64,000 bases of DNA from Nosema muscidifuracis (Eukaryota; Microsporidia; Nosematidae): assembly GCA_028335825.1 (NCBI GenBank), contig JAIOKI010000028.1, positions 186,001-250,000 of the forward strand, given 5' to 3'. Of this stretch, positions 9,736 to 19,691 are shown piece by piece (the first letter of the stretch is position 1; the number at the start of each line of letters is the position of its first letter). Under the pieces are notes generated by a model. That model had not been told where the DNA came from. It worked only from the letters and a program-made list of their open reading frames with translations, and did no database searches. The position numbers were made by a program, and so were the translations under genes.

Positions 9736-12700
9736 AAATAAAATTCTGAATATTGATTTATTACGATTCACTCTAAGGAATCAAAAAACTTCTTTATTTA
9801 AGCTTCTTAGAAGCAACAAAAGTATTTGTATTGATGTAAGTTACAAACTTATTAAAATCAAAAGTAAATGTCATTCGAGATCCCTCGGAGTAAAATCTTT
9901 AAATTATAATGTAATGTTTAATTTAAGAAAAAAGATCAAGCTTAACAGCTTACAAAAGAAGCTCTGCTTAGTAAAGGCCTTGGCAAGCCATATTAAGATT
10001 CCAGAGTTACAAAAGAAACTTACAAGAGTTAATCCAGTTTTAGATAACTGTATTGTAGGTAGTAAAAGACATCGCAGACGTGATACAACATTTACTTTCT
10101 TTGCTGTAAAGAAAGTACAAAAAGACAACTTTATTAATGCATTAAAGCAGTTAAACATTAATGTGTTAAAAGAAAAACCAGCTAAGTTTAAGCAGGTACA
10201 AAAGTTAAAGACTCTTGACAAAGTTAAGCTTTGTAGTCTTAATATAAATCATCTTTATGGGAAGAAGGAAGACTTAGAGATCCTTTTGAAAGTAGAGAAA
10301 CCATCAATTTTATGTCTACAAGAAACATGGAAGAAATCCACTTTTATTGGAAGACTAGAAAAGTATATGGTAGTGGAAACACCTGCCATAGGTAAAAATA
10401 AACCAGGTTTAATGACCTTGGTAAGAAAAAGTGGAGCAGTGAGATGTTCTAAAAAAGGTAATGATGACAACATCCTACAAACGGTTGTTGAATTCAAAAC
10501 AAGTACAGGATGGACAAAGATACTAGTTATCAATGTCTATGTGCCACAAGATAGAGAGCTTAAGCAATTAACTCTCATAAAATTAATCAACCTTCTTAAT
10601 ATTGAGAAGAATAAAAGATCCTACAAGGAGATTATAGTAATGGGAGATATGAATTGTAAAGATTCAACTCTCAAACAAAAGCTTGTTGCTGGAGGTTTAA
10701 ATCCTCTTATCAACTACAATAGAGTATCAGGAACTAGAATCCTGAGTAATGGTAAAGTCTCAAAAAGACGTATTGATACGATCTTTAGAGTCTTAAAGCA
10801 AGACAGTGAGAAGGTTACTATCTCACAAAGATGGGCTGTAGGAGATCATCTACTACTTAGAAGATACATAACTCTTCCTTCTCCAGTAGTAGAGACATCT
10901 TTTACATATAACAGAAAGAAGATGCAAGATCCTCTTATTGAAGAGAAATTGAGTCAGCTTTTGAATAGGAAACTATTCACAATAGAAGAACTCCCTAGAG
11001 TTTTAAAAGAAGTATGTACAACTGAGAAGGTGTACGATAAAGTTAAGGTAAGAAAAGGATTACCTATTAAATGGAAGCACATTAATGTGTATAAAAGATT
11101 TAGACTTGCCACAAAGCAAGTACTAAAACAATGGAATGATGTAAATGCTTTTAGGTATTTGACATTAAAAAAAGAAGTTGAGGAAACAAGAGTGAAGGTT
11201 CGGCGAGAACGAGCTAATCTCTGGGCCTTTAATGGCATAAACCTCTATAAAAGTAATCGCTCCAGAGATTTCTGGAAGTGGCTAAAGGGTATGTCTAACA
11301 CATCAGTTAGACTAGACAATGTTTGTCTTCAAGACGAGGAGGGCATAGCTCACAATGAGCAACAAAAGAAGCTAGAAATAGCTAACAAATTTTATGCTAA
11401 ATTAGCAACATCAACTGTAGATAGTGACTCTATATACAACAAAAGTCTTTTAAAAGAGCCTCCTGATGACGTCACGATGGAGGAATTAATAAAAGCTACA
11501 AATAATTGTGGCAATAACAAAGCAGCCGGTCCGGATGAAATTCCAACTGAGCTATACAAGGTACTACTTAGGCCTAGTCTAGTAGATAAAAAGCTGCCCT
11601 CATTCCTGGTGGATGAGATCAACAAATTTATAACAGGTGCCAGCCCACCTGTTTATTGGAGTGCTGCTGATATGGTATGCCTCCATAAAAAAGGAGATGA
11701 AACAGATATCAACAACTATAGAGGTATTGCACTGATTAATACAATCAGTAAAATATACCTAAAAATAATCAATGATAGACTTACACAGTTTGTCGATACA
11801 AATAACATTCTTTCTCCTTATCAGGCTGGATTTAGAGCAGGAGAAGAATGTATGAACCAGGTAGCAACCTTATTAGAAGTTGTTAAAAGAAGAGAATTTC
11901 GAAGTCTGAAGACATATTTGTGCTTCATAGACTTCGAAAAAGCTTATGATAATGTTAGCCATGAGCTATTATTTAATAAGCTACAAAAGTATTGTGTACC
12001 AGAATATCTTATCAATACATTGAAAGATATATATGGTAACACACAAATGAGAATCCGCATAGGTGGAGATACAAGCAGTGGCTATAGCTACAGAAAAGGT
12101 GTGAGACAAGGATGCCCTTGTTCTCCAATGTTGTTCAATCTGTTTATTAATGACATTTTTGATGACATGACAAAAGTGATTGTACCTCGATCAACAATAG
12201 CAATACCAGGACTGATGTTTGCAGATGACATTGTTGTCTTTGGTGATTCAAAAAATGATTTGGAACTAAAAATTCAACAAATCAGTAAATGGGCAGTTGA
12301 CAATCAAATGAAAGTTAACTGTAACAAAAGTGGTATTCTCGTATGGAATACCAATACAAGCTATGAGTCAGAAGATATCTCTATAGATATTGACTTCGGA
12401 AGGATCTGTGAAGTCACAGAATACAGGTATTTGGGTGTTTTGATTAAAAGAAGCACCCTCGAAGATCATCTTGTAAAAGATGGAGCCTTTAGAGGCAAAA
12501 AAGCATTAGAAGCATTGAAACCAAAGCTTCTTAACAAGAGTATATGTATTCCGTTCAAGGGAATACTAATAAAGAATGTACTAGTACCTGCACTCATGTA
12601 CGGTAGTGAGTTATGGGGAATGTCTAGTACAAGATCAGGGAGAATCAGTAGGATTCTCAGAAAAGCTGTCCGGATGATATTCTGGACAAAAATAGTTCCA

Positions 12701-13435
12701 TTAGATAGGATAATGGATGAGTTCTGTATTAACAGGATTCAAATACAAGCAGCTCTAAATCGCTTTAGAGCATTAAGGAAGTGGAAACACAACAAAACTA
12801 TAATCTCGGAATTTGTAGAACAAGTTCCAAGAGCCAAAAAGACTACATGGAGTTCAAGAACTCGACGGTGGTGTAAAAGATATGTCGGACACGACTATGA
12901 AAGTATTGACTACAAAGTAGCCAAACAAAGAATAATAGAGGTATTGAAAGGTAGGAGATCCTATAATACTACCATAGCATCCTCACTAGCAGCACAGTAT
13001 GGTATATTTGAGTCTCAACTCAAGTACATACTAACACAAATAAATAAGAGACAGATAAGGAATTACACTAAAATAAGATGTAATTTAATTAGATGGTCTT
13101 CTGCGTTAGCTAATGCTCTTAGAATCCCTCAGTATTATAGAGAACATTGCTTTCTATGTGAGGGAGAACAGGAAAATCTTGAACATTTCCTGTTAGATTG
13201 TCCATCCTTATCTGAGACAAGATCTCTTTATGAGAACAAAATCCCAGAGTTGGTACCATCAACTCTGACAAAAATAGAACAAGTTAAGATGATCATTGGT
13301 AATATAAATGATATCAAGACTTCACCAACAGGAAGAAAAGCTCTACTTGCAAGAGTAGAATTTCTTGATAAAATGATAGTACAAAGATATATCATTGTAC
13401 AACAAAAGAGTAGACTTCATGTCTCATCAGAGTAA
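9725..13435 (+). CDS. LINE ORF2: APE endonuclease - reverse transcriptase - zinc finger
   Basis: The 1,236-residue polyprotein contains, in order, an exonuclease-endonuclease-phosphatase type endonuclease (about residues 168-375, with SLNINHLYGKKEDL, LCLQETWK, VMGDMNCKDS, RRIDTIF and a GDH motif near 372); a reverse transcriptase (about 599-900, with AAGPDEIPTELYK, FRAGEECMNQ, RQGCPCSPMLFNLFIND and the catalytic FADD at about 832-835); and a C-terminal zinc-binding motif CFLC-x9-H-x4-C (about 1141-1158). All expected catalytic motifs appear intact. The endonuclease nicks target DNA and the reverse transcriptase primes on the nick. The architecture fits the APE-LINE groups without RNase H; the precise clade needs a tree. 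Confidence 0.93.
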   Translation: MVPENKILNIDLLRFTLRNQKTSLFKLLRSNKSICIDVSYKLIKIKSKCHSRSLGVKSLNYNVMFNLRKKIKLNSLQKKLCLVKALASHIKIPELQKKLTRVNPVLDNCIVGSKRHRRRDTTFTFFAVKKVQKDNFINALKQLNINVLKEKPAKFKQVQKLKTLDKVKLCSLNINHLYGKKEDLEILLKVEKPSILCLQETWKKSTFIGRLEKYMVVETPAIGKNKPGLMTLVRKSGAVRCSKKGNDDNILQTVVEFKTSTGWTKILVINVYVPQDRELKQLTLIKLINLLNIEKNKRSYKEIIVMGDMNCKDSTLKQKLVAGGLNPLINYNRVSGTRILSNGKVSKRRIDTIFRVLKQDSEKVTISQRWAVGDHLLLRRYITLPSPVVETSFTYNRKKMQDPLIEEKLSQLLNRKLFTIEELPRVLKEVCTTEKVYDKVKVRKGLPIKWKHINVYKRFRLATKQVLKQWNDVNAFRYLTLKKEVEETRVKVRRERANLWAFNGINLYKSNRSRDFWKWLKGMSNTSVRLDNVCLQDEEGIAHNEQQKKLEIANKFYAKLATSTVDSDSIYNKSLLKEPPDDVTMEELIKATNNCGNNKAAGPDEIPTELYKVLLRPSLVDKKLPSFLVDEINKFITGASPPVYWSAADMVCLHKKGDETDINNYRGIALINTISKIYLKIINDRLTQFVDTNNILSPYQAGFRAGEECMNQVATLLEVVKRREFRSLKTYLCFIDFEKAYDNVSHELLFNKLQKYCVPEYLINTLKDIYGNTQMRIRIGGDTSSGYSYRKGVRQGCPCSPMLFNLFINDIFDDMTKVIVPRSTIAIPGLMFADDIVVFGDSKNDLELKIQQISKWAVDNQMKVNCNKSGILVWNTNTSYESEDISIDIDFGRICEVTEYRYLGVLIKRSTLEDHLVKDGAFRGKKALEALKPKLLNKSICIPFKGILIKNVLVPALMYGSELWGMSSTRSGRISRILRKAVRMIFWTKIVPLDRIMDEFCINRIQIQAALNRFRALRKWKHNKTIISEFVEQVPRAKKTTWSSRTRRWCKRYVGHDYESIDYKVAKQRIIEVLKGRRSYNTTIASSLAAQYGIFESQLKYILTQINKRQIRNYTKIRCNLIRWSSALANALRIPQYYREHCFLCEGEQENLEHFLLDCPSLSETRSLYENKIPELVPSTLTKIEQVKMIIGNINDIKTSPTGRKALLARVEFLDKMIVQRYIIVQQKSRLHVSSE

Positions 13436-13800
13436 AATCTGATACAAAAGTAGCTAATTTATTAGCAACAAAAGAATTAAATTATGACCTGGGAGGGGTT
13501 TGGCTCAAAGCTGCATATTATGCCGTAGCATTCCGCTGAACTGAGTTGTGTTCTTAAATGGTGTATTGAACCAGGCGATAACCCAAAATCCTGCTGAACG
13601 CAGGTCTCAGTCATTATGACTGAAGGATTTTAATTAATCCTAAGGGGTTCCCAATCTTCCTACAAGCAAGGCCTTCATGATATGCTGGTGTGTGTCACAA
13701 ATCATTGGATGTATAAGTTTTTACTTGTTGTCTGGCTTTTCTCTCTTACCTCAATAAATTATTTTATTTTTTATTTTATTATCTCAATAAATTATTTTTA
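13436..13800 (+). other. LINE 3' untranslated region with conserved structured segment
   Basis: After the ORF2 stop comes a segment with higher GC, nearly identical in the second copy downstream. It can fold: an 8-bp stem AAAATCCT/AGGATTTT (13585-13592 with 13624-13631) encloses a hairpin with a 6-bp stem (13608-13622, CAGTCA-TTA-TGACTG); an alternative stem CCTG/CAGG competes with the outer one. In several LINE groups a 3' RNA structure is what the reverse transcriptase recognises, and this is the natural candidate here. It ends in a T-rich tail containing CAATAAA. Confidence 0.65.
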
Positions 13801-13812
13801 TTTTTTTTTATA

Positions 13813-13890
13813 GAAGTTTTTACTTGCTGTGTGGCTTTTTTCTCTTATCTCAATAAATCTTTTTATTTTTTTTTATATATAACAACATTT
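13813..13890 (+). mobile_element. Short extra copy of the LINE 3' tail
   Basis: The last 50-60 bases of the LINE (GTTTTTACTTGCTGTGTGGC and the CAATAAAT that follows) recur here after the first tail at about 13719-13800. A T run of more than 20 bases then follows (about 13888-13909). This is either a very short 5'-truncated insertion or a tail duplication. Confidence 0.6.
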
Positions 13891-13913
13891 TTTTTTTTTT
13901 TTTTTTTTATTTT

Positions 13914-14468
13914 TCTCTTGTCTACAAAATTACAGAGTTAAATTCTTTAACTCTGACAAAAGTAGAACAAGTTAAGATGATCATTGGTAATATCAATGAC
14001 ATTAAAGTTTCACCAACAGGAAGAAAAGCTCTACTTGTAAGAGTAGAATTTCTTGATAAAATGATAGTACAAAGATATATCATTGTACAACAAAAGAGTA
14101 GACTTCATGTCTCATCAGAGTAAAATCTGATACAAAAGTAGCTAATTTATTAGCAACAAAAGAATTAAATTCTGACCTGGGAGGGGTTTGGCTTAAAGCT
14201 GCATATTATGCCGTAGCATTCCGCTGAACTGAGTTGTGTTCTTAAATGGTGTATTGAACCAGGCGATAACCCAAAATCCTGCTGAACGCAGGTCTCAGTC
14301 ATTATGACTGAAGGATTTTAATTAATCCTAAGGGGTTCCCAATCTTCCTACAAGCAAGACCTTTATGGTATGCTGGTGTGTGTCACATAATATTGGATGT
14401 AGAGGTTTTTACTTGCTGTGTGGCTTTTCTCTCTTATTTCAATAAATCATTTTATTTTTTTTATTATT
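13914..14468 (+). mobile_element. 5'-truncated second LINE copy
   Basis: The segment aligns with 13216-13780 of the full element: the last 70 or so codons of ORF2, then the whole 3' untranslated region and tail. Only a modest number of differences is seen over about 500 bp, so the two copies are close relatives. It begins just after the long T run and ends in a T-rich tail before the OLA1 promoter. 5' truncation is the normal product of incomplete target-primed reverse transcription. Confidence 0.85.
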
Positions 14469-14551
14469 GAAGATATTTTTTTATCTTTTTTAAACGTATA
14501 ATAGAGATAATATTATTTCTTAACAGTTAAAATTTTTTTATATCCCTATTT

Positions 14552-15658
14552 ATGGCTGCGCAATTCACTAGATCAACAAAATCAAATAATTTAACTGTCG
14601 GTATAGTCGGATTACCAAACACAGGAAAAAGTACTTTATTCAATTTTCTTACACGTAACTCAGTACCAGCAGAAAATTATCCATTTTGTACTATAGATCC
14701 TTCTTTCGGTAAAGTCGAGATTGATGACGTTAGATGTGATAATCTAGTTAAAATATGCAGACCAAAGAATATTGTAAAGGCTTGCTTGAATGTTACCGAT
14801 ATAGCTGGACTTGTTAAGGGAGCTAGTGAGGGAGTAGGTCTTGGTAACTGTTTTTTAAACCATATACGATGTGTTGATGCTATTTTCCATGTTGTTCGTT
14901 GCTTTGAGAATCCCGAGATATTGCATGTAGAAGATACAGTTGATCCTCTTAGAGATGTTAAAGTAGTAAACGATGAGCTTCGTAAAAAAGATCTTGAAAC
15001 TTTGACTAAACACTATGAGAGAATGATAAAAGATAGCAGGGGTAAGCCATTGGATAAGAAATTGAAAGATAGATTAGCACTTGTAGAAAGATTGCTAAAA
15101 ATTTTAGAATCATCGTGGGTTAATGAACATGATTATAGTGATGAAGAGGTATCTTATATAAGCACTCTCGATTTATTGACTACTAAGAATGTTGTATATT
15201 TAGCTAATGTTAGTGAAGAAGAATATGAAAAAAAAAGAATTAACAAACATTTAAAAGCTCTACTTTCATTCACACGTAATGTTATTGTATTCAGTGCTGT
15301 GTATGAACATACGAGCACAGCACGTACTCCATTTATCAATAAGCTTGTTAAGAAAGGTTATGAATTATTAGATCTTATTAATTTCTTTACTGTTGGTAAA
15401 GATGAAGTACGAAGTTGGACTATTAGACGTGGAATAACAGCTCCACAGGCTGGTGCAGTTATTCACAGCGATTTTATGAATTATTTTATTATGGCTGAAG
15501 TTTGTTCATATGATGATATAATTGAGTTAGGTAGTGAAGCAGAAGTAAAAAAACAAGGAAAGTATCATCAAAGAGGTAAACAGTATATTGTCAATGATGG
15601 AGATATTATGTTATTTAAACATAACCCACCAACATCAAAACTTAAAAAGAAGAAATAA
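14552..15658 (+). CDS. OLA1: Obg-like ATPase 1 (YchF/OLA1 family)
   Basis: A 368-residue P-loop NTPase of the universally conserved YchF group, which binds ribosomes and prefers ATP over GTP. Seen: the P-loop GLPNTGKST at residues 20-28, the switch region DIAGLVKGASEGVGLGN at 83-99, a coiled-coil insert around 150-200, NVSEEE in the place of the usual G4 motif (the feature linked to ATP use), and a C-terminal TGS domain from about 280. The length is close to the usual 390. The start is supported by CCC at 14544-14546, six bases before the ATG. The LINE tail ends only about 80 bp upstream, so the promoter region is short. Confidence 0.95.
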   Translation: MAAQFTRSTKSNNLTVGIVGLPNTGKSTLFNFLTRNSVPAENYPFCTIDPSFGKVEIDDVRCDNLVKICRPKNIVKACLNVTDIAGLVKGASEGVGLGNCFLNHIRCVDAIFHVVRCFENPEILHVEDTVDPLRDVKVVNDELRKKDLETLTKHYERMIKDSRGKPLDKKLKDRLALVERLLKILESSWVNEHDYSDEEVSYISTLDLLTTKNVVYLANVSEEEYEKKRINKHLKALLSFTRNVIVFSAVYEHTSTARTPFINKLVKKGYELLDLINFFTVGKDEVRSWTIRRGITAPQAGAVIHSDFMNYFIMAEVCSYDDIIELGSEAEVKKQGKYHQRGKQYIVNDGDIMLFKHNPPTSKLKKKK

Positions 15659-16257
15659 ATATAATTTATAAAAAAATTTATGTTATTTTAATTTAACCCT
15701 CACAATTGTTTTTAATTAAAATAAATATTTTCAAATGATGATAATTTACTAATAAACTTGACCAGCCAAACATATTAAGTTTAAGGATCCTGTAAATAAC
15801 TTTTTTTTATTTAAATTGTACCGAAAATCAAACTTCTGTTTATTTAATCAAATCACTATTTACAGTTTATTAAAATTATTACAAAGTAATTATAATTAGC
15901 AAAATTAATTATTCATAGTGAAGTACTAATCTAACTCTAAGTGATTTCATGAAAAGTAACCAATAATTTAATTTTTTATATCAGAAATAATTTTTAGTTA
16001 TAATACACTTAATTATATTCACAATAAATTATTTTTTATATCAGAAATCATTTTGAGTTATAATACACTTAATTTTATTCACAATAAATTATTTCTTAGT
16101 TTTTTATATATCGAATTCAAATATCTTAATCAATTTATAAATGTAGAACACAAATTTAGTTTACACCCTTAAACATGATTTCGTTCATAGAAAAAAATAA
16201 TTAATTTTATAAAAAACATTTCCGAGTAAATTTTTGCAATTTTTTTATAACCCTAAA
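15659..16257. repeat. Intergenic region with a tandem duplication of about 64 bp
   Basis: About 600 bp of AT-rich DNA between OLA1 and the NFACT gene. At about 15970-16100 a unit beginning TTTTTTATATCAGAAAT and containing AGTTATAATACACTTAATT is present twice in tandem with few differences. Nothing else is recognised. Confidence 0.7.
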
Positions 16258-18204
16258 ATGAAACAAAGATTTACTTTTTTAGATATTCGTGCTATTGTCA
16301 ACGAGCTCAAACCACGTCTAGTCAACAAGTTTATACAGAATTTTTATACAACTCAACAAAGGATAATATATATAAAATTCAGTTCTAAAGATATTCTTCT
16401 AATAGAACCTGGTATACGTATTCATCTGACTTCACATGCTGATAGTGGAATCAGTCATTTTTGTAATATACTTCGTAAACGTGCCCGTCGTGATAAAGTA
16501 GCTGATATTTATCAGATAGGATTTGATAGAGTCATTGTATTTGAATTATCCAGACAGAAGATTGTTGTTGAATTTTTTAGTGGAGGAAATGTTTTTATAT
16601 TAGATGAAACTGATAAAATAATTGAAGTATTTAGAGTAGTCAAAGAGTTAGATATAGTCAAAAATACACAATATATATTTAATCCAGTAATTTTTGATTT
16701 TAACTGGTCATCTTTCTGTAATATGGATTTATATGAATTTCTTCCATTTGAAAAGGAATTAGTAGACAATTTAATTAAAAAATTGAATACAGAATGTGGA
16801 TGTGATATTATGGAATATAAAAATAAATCTGAAGTACCATCTTTTATAGAATGCTTTGATAAATGTATGAAAGAGTTTTTTGAATATATTTCTGATATTA
16901 AAGATTATGGATGTTTACAAATAAAAAAAGGAAAATATTTTAATATTGTGCCATATGAGATACAATCTGAAAATAAAAAAATATTTAAGTCATTTAATGA
17001 AGCAGTAGAAGAATATTTTACAGATAGAAAGAAAATTAAAAAAGAACCAGTAGACAAAGCTCAGAAAGTCAAGAATAAACAATATGAACATATTAAAGAA
17101 TTAGAAAATATGATTGAAGAAATGTCTATGAAAGCTGATCTTATAATGAAGAATAATGAGTTAGTAGAAGATATTAGAAGTATACATAAATCAGTAAAGA
17201 AGAATAAAATTAAATGGGATGATTTTAATAAATTTAAAGAAGATGAAAATAAAAAAGGAAACAAAGCTTCTTTAAGTATTATACAGTCAGATTTTAAAAA
17301 TAATACTTGTATAATAAGTTTAAGTGATAAAGATAAAACAAGTTATATAGATATAGATTTTGATAAGTCAGTACATTTGAATATTCAGAATTATTATGAA
17401 AGAAGGAAGAAATTAGTAGAAAAGATAGAAAAGACTAAACATGCTATAGATAATGTAAAAATTAAAGTATATAAAAAAGAAGAGAAGGTTAAAATTCAAA
17501 GACCAGTTTTTTGGTTTGAGAAATTTAATTTCTGTTTTACTACAGATAAGAAATTAATAATTGGAGGTAAGAATTCACAACAGAATGAAATTTTAGTAAA
17601 GAAACATCTTAAACCTTCTCAGTTATATTTTCATACTGAATCATCTGGAGGATCTAGTGTCATTTCAGATGATGATGTTTGTATAGAAGAAGCTGCTTTA
17701 GTAGCATTATGTAATTCTGCTTGTTGGGATTGTAATGTAGTATCACCAGTATTTTATGTAAAAGGAGATCAAGTAAGTAAATCTGCACCAACTGGTCAAT
17801 ATTTAAACAAAGGATCTTTTATTATAAGAGGTAATAAGACTTATGTTAATGTTTATAAATTAGAATATGGATTAGGACTCTTATTTAAGACTATTGATGA
17901 TATTCAAGAAGGAGATTATTTTATTAAACATGAAGATTCTATATTTGTAACTGATCCTAAAGATTATGAAATAGAATATGCTATGGCAGTATCAGCACCT
18001 TATAAAATACTTAAAGATTTATATAAGTTCCGAGTAAGAATATTACCTGGTAAAGATAAAAAAGGAAAAGTTGTTCAAAATATTTTAAGTACATTTATTA
18101 AAGATACTGATGAAAGGATTATTAAGATTATCAAGAGAATGTCTGTAGAAGAATTTATTAATGTTTTACCTACTAATATTAAAATAGGTAAAGATACGAA
18201 ATAA
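16258..18204 (+). CDS. RQC2: Ribosome quality-control factor Rqc2/NEMF (NFACT protein)
   Basis: The 648-residue protein has an N-terminal NFACT-N domain (opening MKQRFTFLDIRAIVNEL), a central Lys/Glu-rich coiled-coil region (about 265-400), an NFACT-R domain (about 420-530) with the family stretches QQNEILVKKHLKP, VSKSAPTGQYL and GSFIIRGNK, and a C-terminal extension with the rest of the family signature. Rqc2 binds 60S subunits carrying stalled chains, recruits the ligase Ltn1 and directs CAT-tailing. It is shorter than the yeast protein (about 1,040 residues). The start at 16258 was chosen because CCC lies at 16251-16253 and the frame upstream lacks an ATG. Confidence 0.93.
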   Translation: MKQRFTFLDIRAIVNELKPRLVNKFIQNFYTTQQRIIYIKFSSKDILLIEPGIRIHLTSHADSGISHFCNILRKRARRDKVADIYQIGFDRVIVFELSRQKIVVEFFSGGNVFILDETDKIIEVFRVVKELDIVKNTQYIFNPVIFDFNWSSFCNMDLYEFLPFEKELVDNLIKKLNTECGCDIMEYKNKSEVPSFIECFDKCMKEFFEYISDIKDYGCLQIKKGKYFNIVPYEIQSENKKIFKSFNEAVEEYFTDRKKIKKEPVDKAQKVKNKQYEHIKELENMIEEMSMKADLIMKNNELVEDIRSIHKSVKKNKIKWDDFNKFKEDENKKGNKASLSIIQSDFKNNTCIISLSDKDKTSYIDIDFDKSVHLNIQNYYERRKKLVEKIEKTKHAIDNVKIKVYKKEEKVKIQRPVFWFEKFNFCFTTDKKLIIGGKNSQQNEILVKKHLKPSQLYFHTESSGGSSVISDDDVCIEEAALVALCNSACWDCNVVSPVFYVKGDQVSKSAPTGQYLNKGSFIIRGNKTYVNVYKLEYGLGLLFKTIDDIQEGDYFIKHEDSIFVTDPKDYEIEYAMAVSAPYKILKDLYKFRVRILPGKDKKGKVVQNILSTFIKDTDERIIKIIKRMSVEEFINVLPTNIKIGKDTK

Positions 18205-18221
18205 CACAAAATATATTTTTC

Positions 18222-18788
18222 TTATTTTGATTTTTTAAATAAGCTTAAGATTTGTTCATTAGTGCGCTTTACTTTGTAATTAGTTTTGTTTTCTTCTTTT
18301 ATAATTTGTATGCAATTATCTTCATCTATATTTTTTTCTTTAAATATTTTATTTCTTTTAGGTAATTCGTTTTCATTATTAATTATGTTTTTGATTATGT
18401 TGTTGATTATGTTGTTATTAGTTATGTTTTTGTTGTTGATTATATTGTTAATATTTATGTTGTCATCATCATTTTTATCATCATTATTATAATTATCATC
18501 ATTGCTTTCATCTTTTTTAACATCATTGCTATTATCATTGTTCTTTTCTAATGATATATTCTTACTTATTAAAAATTCTTTAAGATGTTCTTCTCTTTCA
18601 TTTAAATCTTCTATATAAATAAGATATTTGAAGGTGTCAATTTCATTATCCAGTTTAGTTATCTTAGTACAAACAAGTTTTTTTTCACTATCGTATACAC
18701 TCAATTTGTTATCAGTGTATTTATAGAATCCTTCTAACCAAGTTTTTAGTTTCTTTTTCTTATCTTTTGTGTATATACATGGATACAT
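18222..18788 (-). CDS. Possible DUF2439 (ZGRF1/Mte1-like) protein
   Basis: A 188-residue protein. The first 45 residues (YPCIYTKDKKKKLKTWLEGF, then LSVYDSEKKLV) resemble the DUF2439 pattern found at the N terminus of ZGRF1 helicase and of the yeast Mph1-associated protein Mte1, which act in D-loop processing and telomere maintenance. From about residue 95 it becomes an Asn/Asp/Ile-rich low-complexity run, then a short basic tail. No helicase domain is present, as in Mte1. The start is supported by CCCC seven bases upstream (18795-18798). The gene is convergent with RQC2, with only 17 bp between stops. The family call is from memory of the motif. Confidence 0.6.
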   Translation of the reverse strand: MYPCIYTKDKKKKLKTWLEGFYKYTDNKLSVYDSEKKLVCTKITKLDNEIDTFKYLIYIEDLNEREEHLKEFLISKNISLEKNNDNSNDVKKDESNDDNYNNDDKNDDDNININNIINNKNITNNNIINNIIKNIINNENELPKRNKIFKEKNIDEDNCIQIIKEENKTNYKVKRTNEQILSLFKKSK

Positions 18789-19511
18789 TTTATTGGGGAA
18801 AATTTTATGTGCATAATTTTTATATTCAATATTTATAGTGAATTTTTATTTATAATTTTTATAGTAAATTTTTATTTATAATTTTTTATGTTAATATTTA
18901 TATTTAATTTTTACAGTATATTTTTTTATGTATATAAATTTTTATATTTTATAATATTTATATTCAATTTTTATATAGGATGATATATTTTCTATATATA
19001 AAGACAATTACTGGTAAATACTTAAAATATACTGATAAATCATAAGAAGATATTATAAAATTAAGAATGAATTATTATTTTGATTGGTATTTCTTTATGT
19101 ATCAACAATGATGATATAATAAGATGTACTGATGATTATAAAAAGTGGAATATTATTTTGATTAGTAATAATTTTTATAGGATAAGTTTTAAGACTAGAA
19201 TTCTTAGTATAGAGAAATATTGTTAAATTGAGGAAGTTTAATAAGAAGAAAGATCAGTTATTTAATTTAAAAAATAAATATTAAAGATGAGAAAAGAAGT
19301 GTATGAGATTTAAAAAATAAATATTAAAGATGAGAAGATAATTCAATACATAAATATTAATTTTAAGAATAATAGAGAAGTGTATGAGATTTAAAAAATA
19401 AATATTAAAGACAAGAAGGTTATTCAATACATAAATATCAAAGATGAGAAAAGAAGTGTATGAGATTTAAAAAATACATAATAAAATATTTAATTAAGGA
19501 ATTTTATTAAA
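18789..19511. repeat. AT-rich intergenic region with imperfect repeats
   Basis: About 18800-18990 holds degenerate repeats around ATTTTTATTTATAATTTTTA. About 19265-19490 holds several imperfect copies of a purine-rich unit built around AAAAAATAAATATTAAAGATGAGAA and GAAGTGTATGAGATTT. No frame with a start signal was found. Confidence 0.6.
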
Positions 19512-19691
19512 CTACTCATTTTTCCTTGACCTTCTAGACTTCTTAGATCTATTACACACCCTACTAGCTTTTTCTAACAAAGGTCCTAGAAATTCACCTA
19601 TACCACTTAAATCAAGCTCAATGAAAGTTTCTGATGTTTCTAAATTTCCAATGACAGGTTCAACTTTTTTATTACCCTTAGAATTTTCCAT
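19512..19691 (-). CDS. Small unknown protein of 59 residues
   Basis: A short frame with a strong start signal: CCC lies directly against the ATG (CCCATGG), as in other genes of this window. The protein has an acidic/hydrophobic middle (FIELDLSGIGEFLGPLLEKA) likely to form a helix, and a strongly basic Ser/Arg/Lys tail (CNRSKKSRRSRKNE). The tail could be a nuclear localisation or nucleic-acid-binding segment. I do not recognise a family. The local sequence is richer in G and C than its AT-rich surroundings, which supports coding. Confidence 0.6.
   Translation of the reverse strand: MENSKGNKKVEPVIGNLETSETFIELDLSGIGEFLGPLLEKASRVCNRSKKSRRSRKNE

Larger units (their letters stand above)
7766..13912 (+). 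mobile_element. Full-length APE-type LINE (non-LTR retrotransposon) on the rDNA 3' flank
   Basis: The element has two long intact overlapping frames and a conserved 3' untranslated region, followed by T-rich tails with repeated CAATAAA motifs. It lies within about 50-100 bp of the LSU rRNA 3' end. Both ORFs are free of stops, so it could be active or recently active. No RNase H domain was seen, and no target-site duplication could be found with confidence because both flanks consist of other LINE pieces. The 5' boundary is uncertain; the end given includes the repeated tails before the next truncated copy. Confidence 0.85.

Noticed and set aside
16234-16257. Longer N terminus of the NFACT protein
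   Set aside because: It would start at TTG; the ATG at 16258 follows the CCC signal and matches the family start MKQRF.
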